A stretch of 64,000 nt of DNA, taken from Burkholderia ambifaria AMMD. Lineage in GTDB: Bacteria; Pseudomonadota; Gammaproteobacteria; Burkholderiales; Burkholderiaceae. The notes under the pieces were generated by a model. It was not told the DNA's origin and searched no databases. It saw nothing but the letters and a program-made list of their open reading frames with translations. The translations under genes and the position numbers were made by a program. The stretch spans positions 1,488,001 through 1,552,000 of the forward strand of contig NC_008391.1 in assembly GCF_000203915.1 (NCBI RefSeq), in the 5' to 3' direction. Position 1 is the first letter of the stretch. Each line of letters starts with the position of its first letter. Of the stretch, positions 19,177 to 28,374 are shown piece by piece.

Positions 19177-20502
19177 ATGACTGCTCTCGACGCGGCCGCA
19201 AGCCGCTCGCCCGCCGTGCCCGCCCAATCGGCCGAGCTCGACCGCACCTACAAGAAAGTGTTCTGGCGCATCGTGCCGTTCCTGATGCTCTGCTACGTGG
19301 TCGCGTATCTCGACCGCGTGAACGTCGGCTTCGCGAAGCTGCAGATGTCGCAGGACCTCGCGTTCAGCGAAACCGTGTTCGGCCTCGGCGCCGGCATCTT
19401 CTTCCTCGGCTACTTCCTGTTCGAGCTGCCGAGCAACCTGCTGATGCACCGCCTCGGCGCGCGCATCTGGATCGCGCGGATCATGATCACGTGGGGCCTG
19501 CTTTCGGCCGTGTTCGCGTTCGTCAGGACACCGACACAGTTCTACGTGCTGCGCTTTCTGCTCGGTCTCGCGGAAGCCGGCTTCTATCCGGGCGTGATCC
19601 TGTACCTCACGTACTGGTTCCCGTCGCATCGCCGCGCGAAGATCATCGCGGTGTTCATGTCGGCGATTCCGGTGTCGGGCATCTTCGGCAACCCGCTGTC
19701 GGGCTGGATCATGGAACGCTTTCACGGCGGCTCCGGCTTTCACGGCTGGCAGTGGATGTTCATGATCGAGGCCGTGCCGGCCGTGCTCGTCGGCATCGCG
19801 ACGATCCTGTATCTCGACAACAGCATCCGCGGCGCGAAGTGGCTCGACGAGCGCGAGAAGCAGCTGCTCGAGGATGAAATCGCCGCGCAGCCGCAGGAAC
19901 AGCACAAGCACGGCCATTCGCTGAAAGCCGTGTTCGCCGACCCGCGCATGTGGTGGATGTCGCTGATCTACTTCGCGTTCGTCACCGGCCAGTACGGCCT
20001 CACGTTCTGGATGCCGACGCTCGTCAAGTCGACCGGCATCACCGATACGCTGCAGATCGGCCTGCTGTCGGCGATTCCGTTCGTCGTCGCGATCGTCGTG
20101 ATGAACCTGTTCGGCCACAGCGCGGACAAGCACCGCGAACGCCGCTGGCACCTGATCGTGCCGGCGCTGATGGGCGCCGTCGGGTTTGCGGTCGCCGCGT
20201 CGTACTCGCACAATACGGCGGTGTCGATCGTGTTCCTGTCGCTCGCGGCGGGCGGCGTGCTGACCTGCGCACCGCTGTTCTGGTCGCTGCCGACCGCGTT
20301 CCTCGCCGGCTCCGCCGCTGCCGCCGGGATCGCGATCATCAACTCGGTCGGCAACCTCGCCGGGTTCGCGAGCCCGTACGTGATCGGCTACCTGAAGGAC
20401 CTCACGCACAGCACGTCGTCCGGCATGTACGTGCTCGCGTCAATGCTCGTGATCGGTGCGATCGCCGTGTGGCTCACGCCCGCGAAACTCGTGAACCGCT
20501 GA
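19177..20502 (+). CDS. MFS sugar-acid transporter (anion:cation symporter family)
   Basis: Major facilitator of 441 residues with about twelve membrane segments. The N-terminal signature [18 protein letters not shown] belongs to the anion:cation symporter group that carries organic and sugar acids. The ATG at 19177 has GGAG with six-base spacing; an in-frame ATG at 19165 lacks one. It sits between otnC and otnI, so it probably imports L-threonate and/or D-erythronate. The 139-base gap before it shows no clear terminator, so it is likely part of the operon. Confidence 0.88.
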   Translation: MTALDAAASRSPAVPAQSAELDRTYKKVFWRIVPFLMLCYVVAYLDRVNVGFAKLQMSQDLAFSETVFGLGAGIFFLGYFLFELPSNLLMHRLGARIWIARIMITWGLLSAVFAFVRTPTQFYVLRFLLGLAEAGFYPGVILYLTYWFPSHRRAKIIAVFMSAIPVSGIFGNPLSGWIMERFHGGSGFHGWQWMFMIEAVPAVLVGIATILYLDNSIRGAKWLDEREKQLLEDEIAAQPQEQHKHGHSLKAVFADPRMWWMSLIYFAFVTGQYGLTFWMPTLVKSTGITDTLQIGLLSAIPFVVAIVVMNLFGHSADKHRERRWHLIVPALMGAVGFAVAASYSHNTAVSIVFLSLAAGGVLTCAPLFWSLPTAFLAGSAAAAGIAIINSVGNLAGFASPYVIGYLKDLTHSTSSGMYVLASMLVIGAIAVWLTPAKLVNR

Positions 20503-20566
20503 GCCTGCCGCCATTCGACGCGGGGCGCCGTGCGCCCCGCTCCATTCATTCACAGGAACCGCTGCC

Positions 20567-21343
20567 ATGCCCCGCTTCGCCGCCAACCTCTCGATGATGT
20601 ATACCGAGCACGCGTTCCTCGAACGCTTCGCCGCTGCCGCTTCCGACGGCTTCAAGGCCGTCGAGTACCTGTTCCCGTACGACTTCGCCGCCGAGGACAT
20701 CCGTGCGCGGCTCGACGCGCACAACCTCGAGCAGGCGCTGTTCAACGCGCCGCCCGGCGACTGGGCCGCCGGCGAACGCGGGATCGCGTCGCTGCCGGGC
20801 CGCGAGGACGAGTTCCGGCGCGGCATCGACCAGGCGCTCGACTATGCGCGCGTGCTCGGCAACAAAAAGCTGCACGTGATGGCCGGGATGGTCGCGCCGC
20901 GTGCCGACCGCGCGCGCCATCGCGACACCTACCTGGCGAACCTGCGGCATGCGGCGCAGGCCGCGTTCGCGCACGGCATCACGATCCTGATCGAGCCGAT
21001 CAACCAGCGCGACATGCCCGGCTATTTCCTGAGCCGCCAGGACGATGCGCACGAGATCTGCGCGGAAGTCGGCGCGCCGAACCTGAAGGTGCAGTTCGAC
21101 TGCTACCACTGCCAGATCGTCGAAGGCGACCTCGCGATGAAGCTCAAGCGCGATTTCGCGGGCATCGGCCACATCCAGATCGCCGGCGTGCCCGAGCGCC
21201 ACGAGCCGGATATCGGCGAGCTCAACTACCCGTACCTGTTCGCGCTGATCGACGCGCTCGGCTACGACGGCTGGATCGGCTGCGAGTATCGCCCGAAGGC
21301 CGGCACGTCCGAAGGCCTCGGCTGGCTCAAGCCGTACCTGTAA
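20567..21343 (+). CDS. otnI: 2-oxo-tetronate isomerase (hydroxypyruvate isomerase-like)
   Basis: TIM-barrel protein of 258 residues related to hydroxypyruvate isomerase. Family motifs include [11 protein letters not shown] at the start, the metal-binding region [27 protein letters not shown], and [16 protein letters not shown] at the end. OtnI converts 2-oxo-tetronate to 3-oxo-tetronate, linking LtnD to OtnK. Hydroxypyruvate isomerase activity is the alternative for a lone gene, but the operon context favours OtnI. Confidence 0.88.
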   Translation: MPRFAANLSMMYTEHAFLERFAAAASDGFKAVEYLFPYDFAAEDIRARLDAHNLEQALFNAPPGDWAAGERGIASLPGREDEFRRGIDQALDYARVLGNKKLHVMAGMVAPRADRARHRDTYLANLRHAAQAAFAHGITILIEPINQRDMPGYFLSRQDDAHEICAEVGAPNLKVQFDCYHCQIVEGDLAMKLKRDFAGIGHIQIAGVPERHEPDIGELNYPYLFALIDALGYDGWIGCEYRPKAGTSEGLGWLKPYL

Positions 21344-21371
21344 TTCAAGCATTCCTAAGAGGGCAACGAAC

Positions 21372-22343
21372 ATGAAAGTACTGATCACCGGCGGCGCCGG
21401 CTTTCTCGGCCAGCGTCTTGCGCGCAAGCTGCTCGAGCGCGGCGAGCTGACCGGCCCCGACGGCCGGACCGGCAAGATCGACGAGCTGGTGCTGCTCGAC
21501 GTCGTCGAAGGCAGCGATTTCGGCGACGCGCGCGTGACGTCGATCGTCGGCGACATCGCCGATCGCTCGGTGCTCGAAAGCTCGATCGATACGCAGACGG
21601 GCGCGATCTTCCATCTCGCGGCGATCGTCAGCGGGCAGGCCGAAGCCGATTTCGATCTCGGCATGCGAATCAACCTCGACGCGTCGCGCACGCTGCTCGA
21701 GGTGTGCCGCGCGCGCGGCCATCGTCCGCGCGTCGTGTTCACGAGCTCGGTGGCCGTCTACGGCGGTGTGCTGCCCGACATCGTGCAGGACGACACCGCG
21801 CTGAATCCGCAATCGTCATACGGCGCGGAGAAGGCGATCGCCGAGCTGCTGCTGTGCGACTACGCGCGGCGCGGCTTCGTCGACGGCCGCGTGCTGCGGC
21901 TGCCGACCATCAGCGTGCGGCCGGGCCGCCCGAACGCGGCCGCGTCGTCGTTCGCGAGCGGCATCATCCGCGAGCCGCTGAACGGCGAGGAAAGCGTGTG
22001 CCCGGTGCCGGGTTCGACGCGGTTGTGGCTGCTGTCGCCGCGCGGCGCGATCGACGCGCTCGTCGCCGGTTGTGAAATCGACAGCGAGAAGCTCGGCAAC
22101 AAGCGCGTGATCAACCTGCCCGGCCTGTCGGTGTCGGTCGACGAGATGATCGCGGCGCTGCGCGAAGTCGCGGGCGACGACGTCGTGAAGCTGATCCGCC
22201 ATGCGCCGGACGAGCGCGTCGAGAAGATCGTCGGCAGCTGGCCGGGCCGCTGGGACACGACGCGCGCGGAAGCGCTCGGGCTGAAGGGTGATACGTCGTT
22301 CGCGGACGTGATCCGCAGCCATATCGCCGACGAACGGCGTTGA
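21372..22343 (+). CDS. denD: D-erythronate dehydrogenase (NAD-dependent epimerase family)
   Basis: Extended short-chain dehydrogenase of 323 residues. The NAD motif GGAGFLG is at about 7-13, and the catalytic Ser-Tyr-Lys set is visible in FTSSVAVYG and SSYGAEKA. DenD proteins oxidise D-erythronate to 3-oxo-tetronate in operons with OtnK and OtnC. It is preceded by AAGAGGGCAACGAAC and is the last gene of the cluster. With ltnD and otnI also present, the operon covers both stereochemical substrates. Confidence 0.87.
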   Translation: MKVLITGGAGFLGQRLARKLLERGELTGPDGRTGKIDELVLLDVVEGSDFGDARVTSIVGDIADRSVLESSIDTQTGAIFHLAAIVSGQAEADFDLGMRINLDASRTLLEVCRARGHRPRVVFTSSVAVYGGVLPDIVQDDTALNPQSSYGAEKAIAELLLCDYARRGFVDGRVLRLPTISVRPGRPNAAASSFASGIIREPLNGEESVCPVPGSTRLWLLSPRGAIDALVAGCEIDSEKLGNKRVINLPGLSVSVDEMIAALREVAGDDVVKLIRHAPDERVEKIVGSWPGRWDTTRAEALGLKGDTSFADVIRSHIADERR

Positions 22344-22568
22344 CGGTTGCGCCGCCGGGCGGGCAAGCGGCCGCCCGCGCGGCAGGGATCATCGGGCCGC
22401 ATCGGCGCGGCCTGGCGGATTCCCCGAAGCGCATCGATGCGCGGCCGCGGCGCGCAATCGACAGCATGGCCGTGCGTGCGGTTCGATCAGGTCGCGTGCC
22501 GCGCACCGCATGCGTAGTGCCACCACGCGAACACGACGGCCTGAAGAGACACACGTACATGTCGACGC

Positions 22569-22850
22569 CTAGTTGTCGAGCTGCGCCGGCATGACGGAGG
22601 CCGGCGCATCCGCAGCGGCCGCAGCCGCCATCCTCGCGCGATCCTGCTCGGCGAGCTTCGCCTGTGCGGCCTGAATGTCCGCGGGATATTCGCCGTCGTC
22701 GCCCCTCGACGGATCGTAACCCGCCGCTTCCAGACGAATCAGCTCGTCGCGAACCTGTGCGCGCGTGAGCGGCGCATTCGATTGCGCGAATGCGGACTGA
22801 CCGGAAATCGCGCCGATCATCATCAGTAGTGCGATACAAGTTTTCATCAT
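22569..22850 (-). CDS. Small secreted DUF4148 protein
   Basis: Protein of 93 residues with a signal peptide (MMKTCIALLMMIGAISGQSA) and the DUF4148 pattern LTRAQVRDELIRLEAAGYDP. The start at 22850 fits AAGGAG with three- to six-base spacing to either of two adjacent ATGs. The C-terminal half is Ala-rich. DUF4148 proteins are abundant periplasmic proteins of unknown function in Burkholderiales. A related gene is directly upstream on the same strand. Confidence 0.82.
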   Translation of the reverse strand: MMKTCIALLMMIGAISGQSAFAQSNAPLTRAQVRDELIRLEAAGYDPSRGDDGEYPADIQAAQAKLAEQDRARMAAAAAADAPASVMPAQLDN

Positions 22851-22918
22851 GAACTCCTTCAATGTTTCGTGCGGATCAAGCGTGGTGAATGTCGAACCCG
22901 GCGCAGCGGGCCTTCAGG

Positions 22919-23263
22919 TCAGCTGCCGAAATACGGCGTGCAGAAGCTCTCGGGCCCCACGCACGCGGCCGGGCGCGGACGGGGCGGCAGCGCCGCCGGC
23001 CTTCCCGCATCGGAAGCCGCAGCTGGATCGCTGCCGACCGCGCTCTCGGCCTGATGTTGCGGCAACTGTTCGGCCTGCTGCTGGAACAGCGGGCTCACCG
23101 CCGGATACGACGTGTCGGTCACGAAGCGCAACCCGTTGTTTTCGGCGTCGATCAGTTCCTGCCTGACCTGCGCGCGCGTCAGTTCCTGGGCCAACGCGGG
23201 CGTCGCGACACTCGCGACGGAAATCGCCGCCACCATGGCGGCCACCAGCCAATGCGTGTTCAT
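22919..23263 (-). CDS. Small secreted DUF4148-like protein, paralogue of the next gene
   Basis: Protein of 114 residues with a signal peptide ending near ATPALA and the same ELTRAQVRQELIDAENNGL motif as the protein at 22569. Between that motif and the C-terminus it is low-complexity, rich in Gln, Ala and Pro, and ends in a stretch with two cysteines (ACVGPESFC) that could form a disulfide. GAAGGAGTGGAGC precedes the ATG. Function unknown; it appears to be a tandem duplicate that has diverged in the second half. Confidence 0.75.
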   Translation of the reverse strand: MNTHWLVAAMVAAISVASVATPALAQELTRAQVRQELIDAENNGLRFVTDTSYPAVSPLFQQQAEQLPQHQAESAVGSDPAAASDAGRPAALPPRPRPAACVGPESFCTPYFGS

Positions 23264-23467
23264 GCTCCACTCCTTCGAAAGTCATCGAGACGACGTGCTA
23301 CATCCCGTATGACGACGGCCGGTGTGCGTTTATTCCCGGAATTCCTGGGCGCCTGTTACGAACGTTCACCGAACTGTCATTCTTTCGTCAGCCGGCGTAA
23401 CCTGACGTAATGCGGCCCCACCGCGCGTGGGGCAGACTGACGACACCTTGTGGATCGGTCCTCGATC

Positions 23468-24157
23468 ATGTCCGTTGCCTACGACTACGCAGCCGGCCTG
23501 CTTCGCACGCTGTACGACCGCCATATCGATAGTGGCGCGGTGCTCGACACGGCCGCGTTCCCCGATGCCGAGCGTTTCATCCGTGCATGGCCGGCGATCC
23601 GCACCGAAGCGCTCGACGTCGCGCGCGACCTGCCGCGCATCCCGCGCTTTCACGAGATCATGCGCGAGCAGCACGACATCTCGGCCAACGATGCGCGCGA
23701 CTGGCGAATGTTCATCATGCAGGCGTACGGCCAGCCGTTCCCGCGCAACCTGTCGCGCTGCCCGACCGTCGAATCGATCATCGCGGCGTCGCCCGACGTG
23801 CTGTCCGCGTCGCTGTCGTTCCTCTCGCCGGGCAAGCACATCCCGCCGCACCGCGGGCCGTTCCGCGGCATCCTGCGCGGCTATCTGGTGCTGTCGATGC
23901 CGAAGCGCGCGGACGGCACGCCGGCCGCCGTGCTGAAGGTCGACGGCCACGAATACCGGCTCGACGAAGGCCGCTTCCTGCTATGGGACGACACGTTCGT
24001 GCATGAGGTGTGGAACGACAGCGACGAAGTCCGGATCGTGCTGCTGCTCGATATCCGCCGGCGCGGCATGCCGCGCTTGCTGACGTGGCTGTCGAATGCG
24101 GTGATCGGCATCGTGCGGATCGGGATCCGGATACGCGGGCGATCGATTCCGGTCTAG
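23468..24157 (+). CDS. Aspartyl/asparaginyl beta-hydroxylase family dioxygenase
   Basis: Protein of 229 residues in the iron/2-oxoglutarate-dependent aspartyl/asparaginyl hydroxylase family. Probable iron ligands are His128 in GKHIPPHRGPF and His179 in DDTFVHEVWN, with the cosubstrate arginine probably in HRGPFRG or VRIVLLLD. This family includes enzymes that hydroxylate acyl chains of lipid A (LpxO) or ornithine lipids (OlsD) as well as protein residues. A short hydrophobic C-terminus (LTWLSNAVIGIVRIGI) could associate with the membrane and favours a lipid substrate, but this is inference. A GTG at 23450 is an alternative start. Confidence 0.8.
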   Translation: MSVAYDYAAGLLRTLYDRHIDSGAVLDTAAFPDAERFIRAWPAIRTEALDVARDLPRIPRFHEIMREQHDISANDARDWRMFIMQAYGQPFPRNLSRCPTVESIIAASPDVLSASLSFLSPGKHIPPHRGPFRGILRGYLVLSMPKRADGTPAAVLKVDGHEYRLDEGRFLLWDDTFVHEVWNDSDEVRIVLLLDIRRRGMPRLLTWLSNAVIGIVRIGIRIRGRSIPV

Positions 24158-24185
24158 CAAGGAGCCCGGCGCACGCGCGTTGCGA

Positions 24186-25127
24186 TCAATCCTCGCGCGC
24201 AAGACGCGCCATGACCTCCGTGAGCGCCTGAATCGCCGGTTGCGCGGCGCGTTGCACCGGGTAGACAAGGTAGTAGCCCAGACCGTTGCGCACCACCTCC
24301 GAAAACGGCGCGACCAGCGTTCCGGCTGCCAGCCGATCCGCCGCCATGCGCGGATCGCCGATCGCGACGCCGTGCGCCTGGGCCGCGGCCGTCAGTGTCA
24401 GTTCGAGCGTATCGAATACGAGCCCGGTGCGCGGGTCGATCTGCGTGGCGCCCACGGCGTCGAGCCAGCATCGCCATTCATCGCGATTGCGCGCGGGATG
24501 CAGCAGCGTCACCCGCGCGAGATCGGTGACCGACTGCAACGACGCGCCCACCTCACACGTACACATCGGCGTCAGGTATTCGTCGAATAGCGGGACCGCC
24601 ACCATGCCCGCCCAATTGCCGGTGCCACGCACGACGATCGCATCGAAATCGGCGTCGGTGAAATCCGGCGTGTCGTCCGCCGACGTGTGGATGCGCAATT
24701 CGGTCCGCGGCAATGCGTGATTGAGCGCGGACAGCCGCGGCAGCAGCCAGCGGATCGCAAACGTGGAAGGCAGCCGCAACGTCAGCGTCGACGCGGCATG
24801 CGCATGGGCGTGAGCGTGTCGCGCCAGTTGCGCGAGGACGTCGACGGCCACCGTCAGCAACGCGTCGCCTTCCGTGGTCAACGTCAATCCCGACGGATGA
24901 CGGACGAACAACGCACACCGGTAGTGCGCTTCCAGTTGCTGCACCTGACGGCTCACCGCGCCCTGGGTCCGGCACAGATGCTCGGCGGCCCGGTTGAAGC
25001 TGCCCAGTTCGGCGGCGGCGACAAACGCCTGGAACGCCGTCAGCGGCGGCAGCGCGCGCGTCAGATCCGCGAGCGGGTATGCGCGGGCGGCATGCCCGGG
25101 TTGCGGATTTTTCGATTGTTCGGTCAT
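24186..25127 (-). CDS. LysR-family transcriptional regulator
   Basis: Regulator of 313 residues. The helix-turn-helix is at about 30-85 (AFQAFVAAAELGSFNRAAEH, then LCRTQGAVSRQVQQLE), followed by a substrate-binding effector domain. It is similar in outline to GcvA-type regulators. The start at 25127 was chosen because the longer open frame enters the divergent promoter. It diverges from a SnoaL-like gene that starts 76 bases away, which is its most likely target. Confidence 0.86.
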   Translation of the reverse strand: MTEQSKNPQPGHAARAYPLADLTRALPPLTAFQAFVAAAELGSFNRAAEHLCRTQGAVSRQVQQLEAHYRCALFVRHPSGLTLTTEGDALLTVAVDVLAQLARHAHAHAHAASTLTLRLPSTFAIRWLLPRLSALNHALPRTELRIHTSADDTPDFTDADFDAIVVRGTGNWAGMVAVPLFDEYLTPMCTCEVGASLQSVTDLARVTLLHPARNRDEWRCWLDAVGATQIDPRTGLVFDTLELTLTAAAQAHGVAIGDPRMAADRLAAGTLVAPFSEVVRNGLGYYLVYPVQRAAQPAIQALTEVMARLARED

Positions 25128-25203
25128 CGCGGCATCGCTATCGTGGTTGCACCAGCGCGACGGCTGTCGCGAACGGCTCGTCAACACTCAGCGGAGAAAT
25201 AGC

Positions 25204-25602
25204 ATGGTTTCGTCGTCCGACGCACTTTACACGCGACAGGTCGATACCTACCTGAAGACACTCGAGCGCGGCGACGTCGCCGCGATCTGTGCATTGTTCA
25301 CACCGGACGCGCGGATATTCTCGCCGTTTCTCGGCTGGATGGCGCCGCAACCCTTCTTCGAAAAAGTCGCGGCGGCATCCGGACAAAGCCGGATCACGCC
25401 GATCGACATCTGCGTCAGCGCGACGGGCGCGCGCCGGGCAACCGGCTATTTCACCTACGATTGGGGACTGAAAGACGGCTCCGCGGTGCAATTCGAGTGC
25501 GTCGACGTATTCGAATTCGACGACGACGCGCGCATCGAGCGCATGATCATCGTCTATGACACGCATCCGATCCGAAGCACGGTCGGCGACAAGTACGCGT
25601 AG
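25204..25602 (+). CDS. SnoaL-like (NTF2-fold) protein
   Basis: Small protein of 132 residues with the NTF2/SnoaL-like pattern: an N-terminal helix (QVDTYLKTLERGDVAAICAL), FTPDARIFSPF, then beta strands ending with FDDDARIERMIIVYDTHP. GGAG lies nine bases before the ATG at 25204 (GCGGAGAAATAGC). Such proteins are polyketide cyclases, isomerases or simple ligand-binding proteins; no substrate can be given. It is probably controlled by the divergent LysR regulator. Confidence 0.75.
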   Translation: MVSSSDALYTRQVDTYLKTLERGDVAAICALFTPDARIFSPFLGWMAPQPFFEKVAAASGQSRITPIDICVSATGARRATGYFTYDWGLKDGSAVQFECVDVFEFDDDARIERMIIVYDTHPIRSTVGDKYA

Positions 25603-25743
25603 CAGGGCAGGCGCGTGCACGTGCCATTGCGCGACGCAGCAACGGCTGCCTGAGCCGCCGACCGCACGGCGATGTCGCTGCCGAGCCGATCGATCGCCTA
25701 AACTACAGACCGTCCCCCTGCGCGGCTCCTGCCAGCCCCTGCC

Positions 25744-26013
25744 ATGGCCCACCTCTTCTTCGCGGCGTCGATCCAGCGGCATATCGACACGCCCGAGCGC
25801 GACGTCGACGCACGTACGCTCGGCGAAGCGCTTGAAACCGTCTTCGGCGAACAGCCGCGGCTGCGCGGCTACATCGTCGACGACCAGGGTGCGCTGAGAA
25901 AGCATCTGTCGGTGTTCATCGACGGCCAGCCGGTGCGCGACCGGCAACACCTGTCGGACGCGCTCGGCGACGCGAGCCGCGTCTATGTCGTGCAGGCGTT
26001 GTCCGGCGGATAA
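25744..26013 (+). CDS. MoaD/ThiS-family ubiquitin-like protein
   Basis: Protein of 89 residues with a beta-grasp pattern and the C-terminal SGG diglycine typical of MoaD/ThiS sulfur carriers. VFIDGQPVRDRQHLSDALGD followed by a VYVVQALSGG ending is characteristic. It could be thiocarboxylated by a MoeB-type enzyme and act as a sulfur donor or protein tag. No MoaE, ThiG or MoeB is near; the only close partner is the beta-propeller gene 53 bases downstream. Confidence 0.75.
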   Translation: MAHLFFAASIQRHIDTPERDVDARTLGEALETVFGEQPRLRGYIVDDQGALRKHLSVFIDGQPVRDRQHLSDALGDASRVYVVQALSGG

Positions 26014-26066
26014 AGGGACGCATCTCATCGAAGCAAGCGCCCGATCGCGCACAGGAGACACCCGAC

Positions 26067-27215
26067 ATGAACGATCGACTGCTCGTCGCGACCCGCAAGG
26101 GCCTGTTCGTGCTGCACGCCGACGGCAACGGCGGCTGGTCGCTCGGCGAGCCGCACTTCATCGGCGAACCGGTCAGCATGGCGCTGGCCGATCCGCGCCA
26201 CGGCACGCTGTATGCGGCGCTCAACCTCGGCCATTTCGGTGTCAAACTGCATCGCCGCCGCTCGGGCGCGGCCGACTGGGAAGAATGCGCGGTTCCGGTA
26301 TATCCGCCGCAGCCCGCCGACGCGCTGCGCGCAAACGTCGGCGCACATGCCGGCGACGCCGACACGGACGACGAAGCGCCCGCCCCGCCCCGGCCACCGT
26401 GGACACTTCAGCAGATCTGGTCGCTCGAAGCCGGCGGCGCCGACGAGCCGGGCGTACTGTGGGCCGGCACGATACCGGGCGGACTGTTCCGCTCCGGCGA
26501 TGGCGGCGATTCGTGGGAGCTCAACCGCGCATTGTGGGACCGCCCGGAGCGCCCCGAATGGTTCGGCGGCGGCTACGACGCGCCGGGCATCCATTCGGTG
26601 ATGGTCGATCCGCGCGACAGCCGGCACGTGACGATCGGCATCTCGTGCGGCGGCGTGTGGCAGACCTTCGACGGTGGCGCGAGCTGGCGCGTGAGCGCCG
26701 ACGGGATGGAAGCCGATTACATGCCGCCGGAGCGGCGCGGCGAGCCCAACGTGCAGGACCCGCATCGCGTCGTGCAGTGCGCGGCCAATCCCGATGTGCT
26801 GTGGACCCAGCATCATTGCGCGATCTTCCGCTCGACCGACGGCGCCGCGCACTGGCAGCGCATCGAAGCGCAGCCGTCGAGCTTCGGCTTCGCGGTCGCC
26901 GTGCATCCGGCCGACCCCGACACCGCGTGGTTCGTCCCCGCCGCGAAGGATGCGTGCCGGATTCCGGTGAACGGCCGGTTCGTCGTCACGCGCACGCGCG
27001 ACGGCGGCCGTAGTTTCGAGAGCCTGTCGAACGGGTTGCCGCCTGCACCGGCCTACGACTTGGTATATCGGCACGGCCTCGCGGTGGATGACACCGGCAC
27101 GCGTCTCGCAATAGCGTCGACGACGGGCGGGTTATGGACTTCCGCTGACGGCGGCGAGAACTGGCGGCAAGTTTCCGCGCATTTGCCGCCGGTGTATTGC
27201 GTGCGGTTCGGGTAA
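26067..27215 (+). CDS. BNR/sortilin-like beta-propeller protein
   Basis: Cytoplasmic protein of 382 residues with no signal peptide. Repeated BNR-type turns are visible: SGDGGDSWE, TFDGGASWRV, RSTDGAAHWQRI, TRDGGRSFES and SADGGENWRQ, spread along the protein, which suggest a five- to seven-bladed propeller. Annotated relatives are called exo-alpha-sialidases or WD40-like proteins, but the sialidase catalytic residues are not evident. It follows the MoaD-like gene by 53 bases and the two are probably co-transcribed. Biochemical role unknown. Confidence 0.8.
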   Translation: MNDRLLVATRKGLFVLHADGNGGWSLGEPHFIGEPVSMALADPRHGTLYAALNLGHFGVKLHRRRSGAADWEECAVPVYPPQPADALRANVGAHAGDADTDDEAPAPPRPPWTLQQIWSLEAGGADEPGVLWAGTIPGGLFRSGDGGDSWELNRALWDRPERPEWFGGGYDAPGIHSVMVDPRDSRHVTIGISCGGVWQTFDGGASWRVSADGMEADYMPPERRGEPNVQDPHRVVQCAANPDVLWTQHHCAIFRSTDGAAHWQRIEAQPSSFGFAVAVHPADPDTAWFVPAAKDACRIPVNGRFVVTRTRDGGRSFESLSNGLPPAPAYDLVYRHGLAVDDTGTRLAIASTTGGLWTSADGGENWRQVSAHLPPVYCVRFG

Positions 27216-27316
27216 CGACGCGGCTCAAGCGGCCGGGCCGTGGAAGCAGCCCGCTCGCGGCCGGCATCGAGACGACACTGCCTCGATGCCGGCGCGGAAC
27301 GTCGATGCCCTGCCGC

Positions 27317-28264
27317 TCAATGCACGCCGAGATAAGCCTTCACCGCCGGCAGCCCCGGCTTGCCGTCGAGCGTCGTCACGCCGGCCAGCCACTTCTCGAG
27401 CGATTGCGGGTTCGCCTTCAGCCACGCGGCGGCGGCCTTGTTCGGGTCTTCCTTGTTCATGATCGGCACCATCACGTGGTTCTCGATCGCCGTCGTGAAC
27501 TGCAGGTTCGACACGAACTTCGCGACGTTCGGGCAGCGCTGCGCGTAGTCGGGCGGCGTGGCCGTCAGCACCTTCGCCTCACCGTAGTTCGGGCCGAACA
27601 CGTCGTCGCCGCCGGTCAGGTAATCGATCTTCATCTGCACGTTCATCGGATGCGGTTCCCATCCCAGAAACACGATCCACTGTTTGTCGCGGGCCGCGCG
27701 ATTCACCTCGATCAGCATGCCGGCTTCGCTCGACTCGACCAGCTTGAACTTGCCGAGGCCAAACTGATTGGTGTCGATCATCTTCTTGATGAGCGCATTG
27801 CCGTCGTTGCCCGGCTCGATCCCGTAGATCTTGCCGTTGAGCTTGTCCGCGTACTTCTGGATGTCGGCGAACGACTTCAGGCCGCCCTGATACACGTAGT
27901 CGGGCACCGCGAGCGTGTATTTCGCACCGGTCAGGTTGGGCGTGGCGAGCACCTTGATCGTGCCGGCCTTCGTGAACGGCTGGATGATCGGGTCCATCGT
28001 CGGCGACCAGTAGCCGAGGAACACGTCGATCTGCTTGCTCTTGATGCCGGCGAACGTGATCGGCACCGACGCGATCGTCTTGGTCGGCGCGTAGCCGAGC
28101 CCCTGCAGCATCGTCGACGCGAGGCCGGTGGTGGCCGCGATGTCGGACCAGCCGACGTCCGCGAAGCGCACGTTCTTGCACACGGGCGGGTCGGCCGCAT
28201 ACACCGCCGACATCGGCGCGGCGATCCCGATCCCGCATACCGTTGCGATCAATAGGCGCTTCAT
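27317..28264 (-). CDS. choX: Choline ABC transporter substrate-binding protein
   Basis: Periplasmic binding protein of 315 residues with a signal peptide cleaved near residue 23 (SAVYA). Family motifs include FADVGWSDIAATTGL, IDVFLGYWSPTMDP and WIVFLGWEPHPMN; the conserved aromatic residues form the cage for the trimethylammonium group in ChoX. The start has AGGAGAAGAC upstream. It is separated from choV and choW by a GbdR-like regulator gene, unlike the usual contiguous order. Confidence 0.92.
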   Translation of the reverse strand: MKRLLIATVCGIGIAAPMSAVYAADPPVCKNVRFADVGWSDIAATTGLASTMLQGLGYAPTKTIASVPITFAGIKSKQIDVFLGYWSPTMDPIIQPFTKAGTIKVLATPNLTGAKYTLAVPDYVYQGGLKSFADIQKYADKLNGKIYGIEPGNDGNALIKKMIDTNQFGLGKFKLVESSEAGMLIEVNRAARDKQWIVFLGWEPHPMNVQMKIDYLTGGDDVFGPNYGEAKVLTATPPDYAQRCPNVAKFVSNLQFTTAIENHVMVPIMNKEDPNKAAAAWLKANPQSLEKWLAGVTTLDGKPGLPAVKAYLGVH

Positions 28265-28374
28265 CTGTCTTCTCCTCAAAGTGACGTCGTTTTTCATGGT
28301 TGCGGGATCGATGGTTGAAGCCGCGCGCCGCGATCCCGGCGGCGTCGCGGACCGAACGGCTCGCGCGGGCCGCG

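Noticed and set aside
26067..27215. Sialidase activity of the BNR-repeat protein.
   Set aside because: BNR repeats alone do not show sialidase function; the catalytic Arg triad and Tyr/Glu pair could not be identified and there is no signal peptide.
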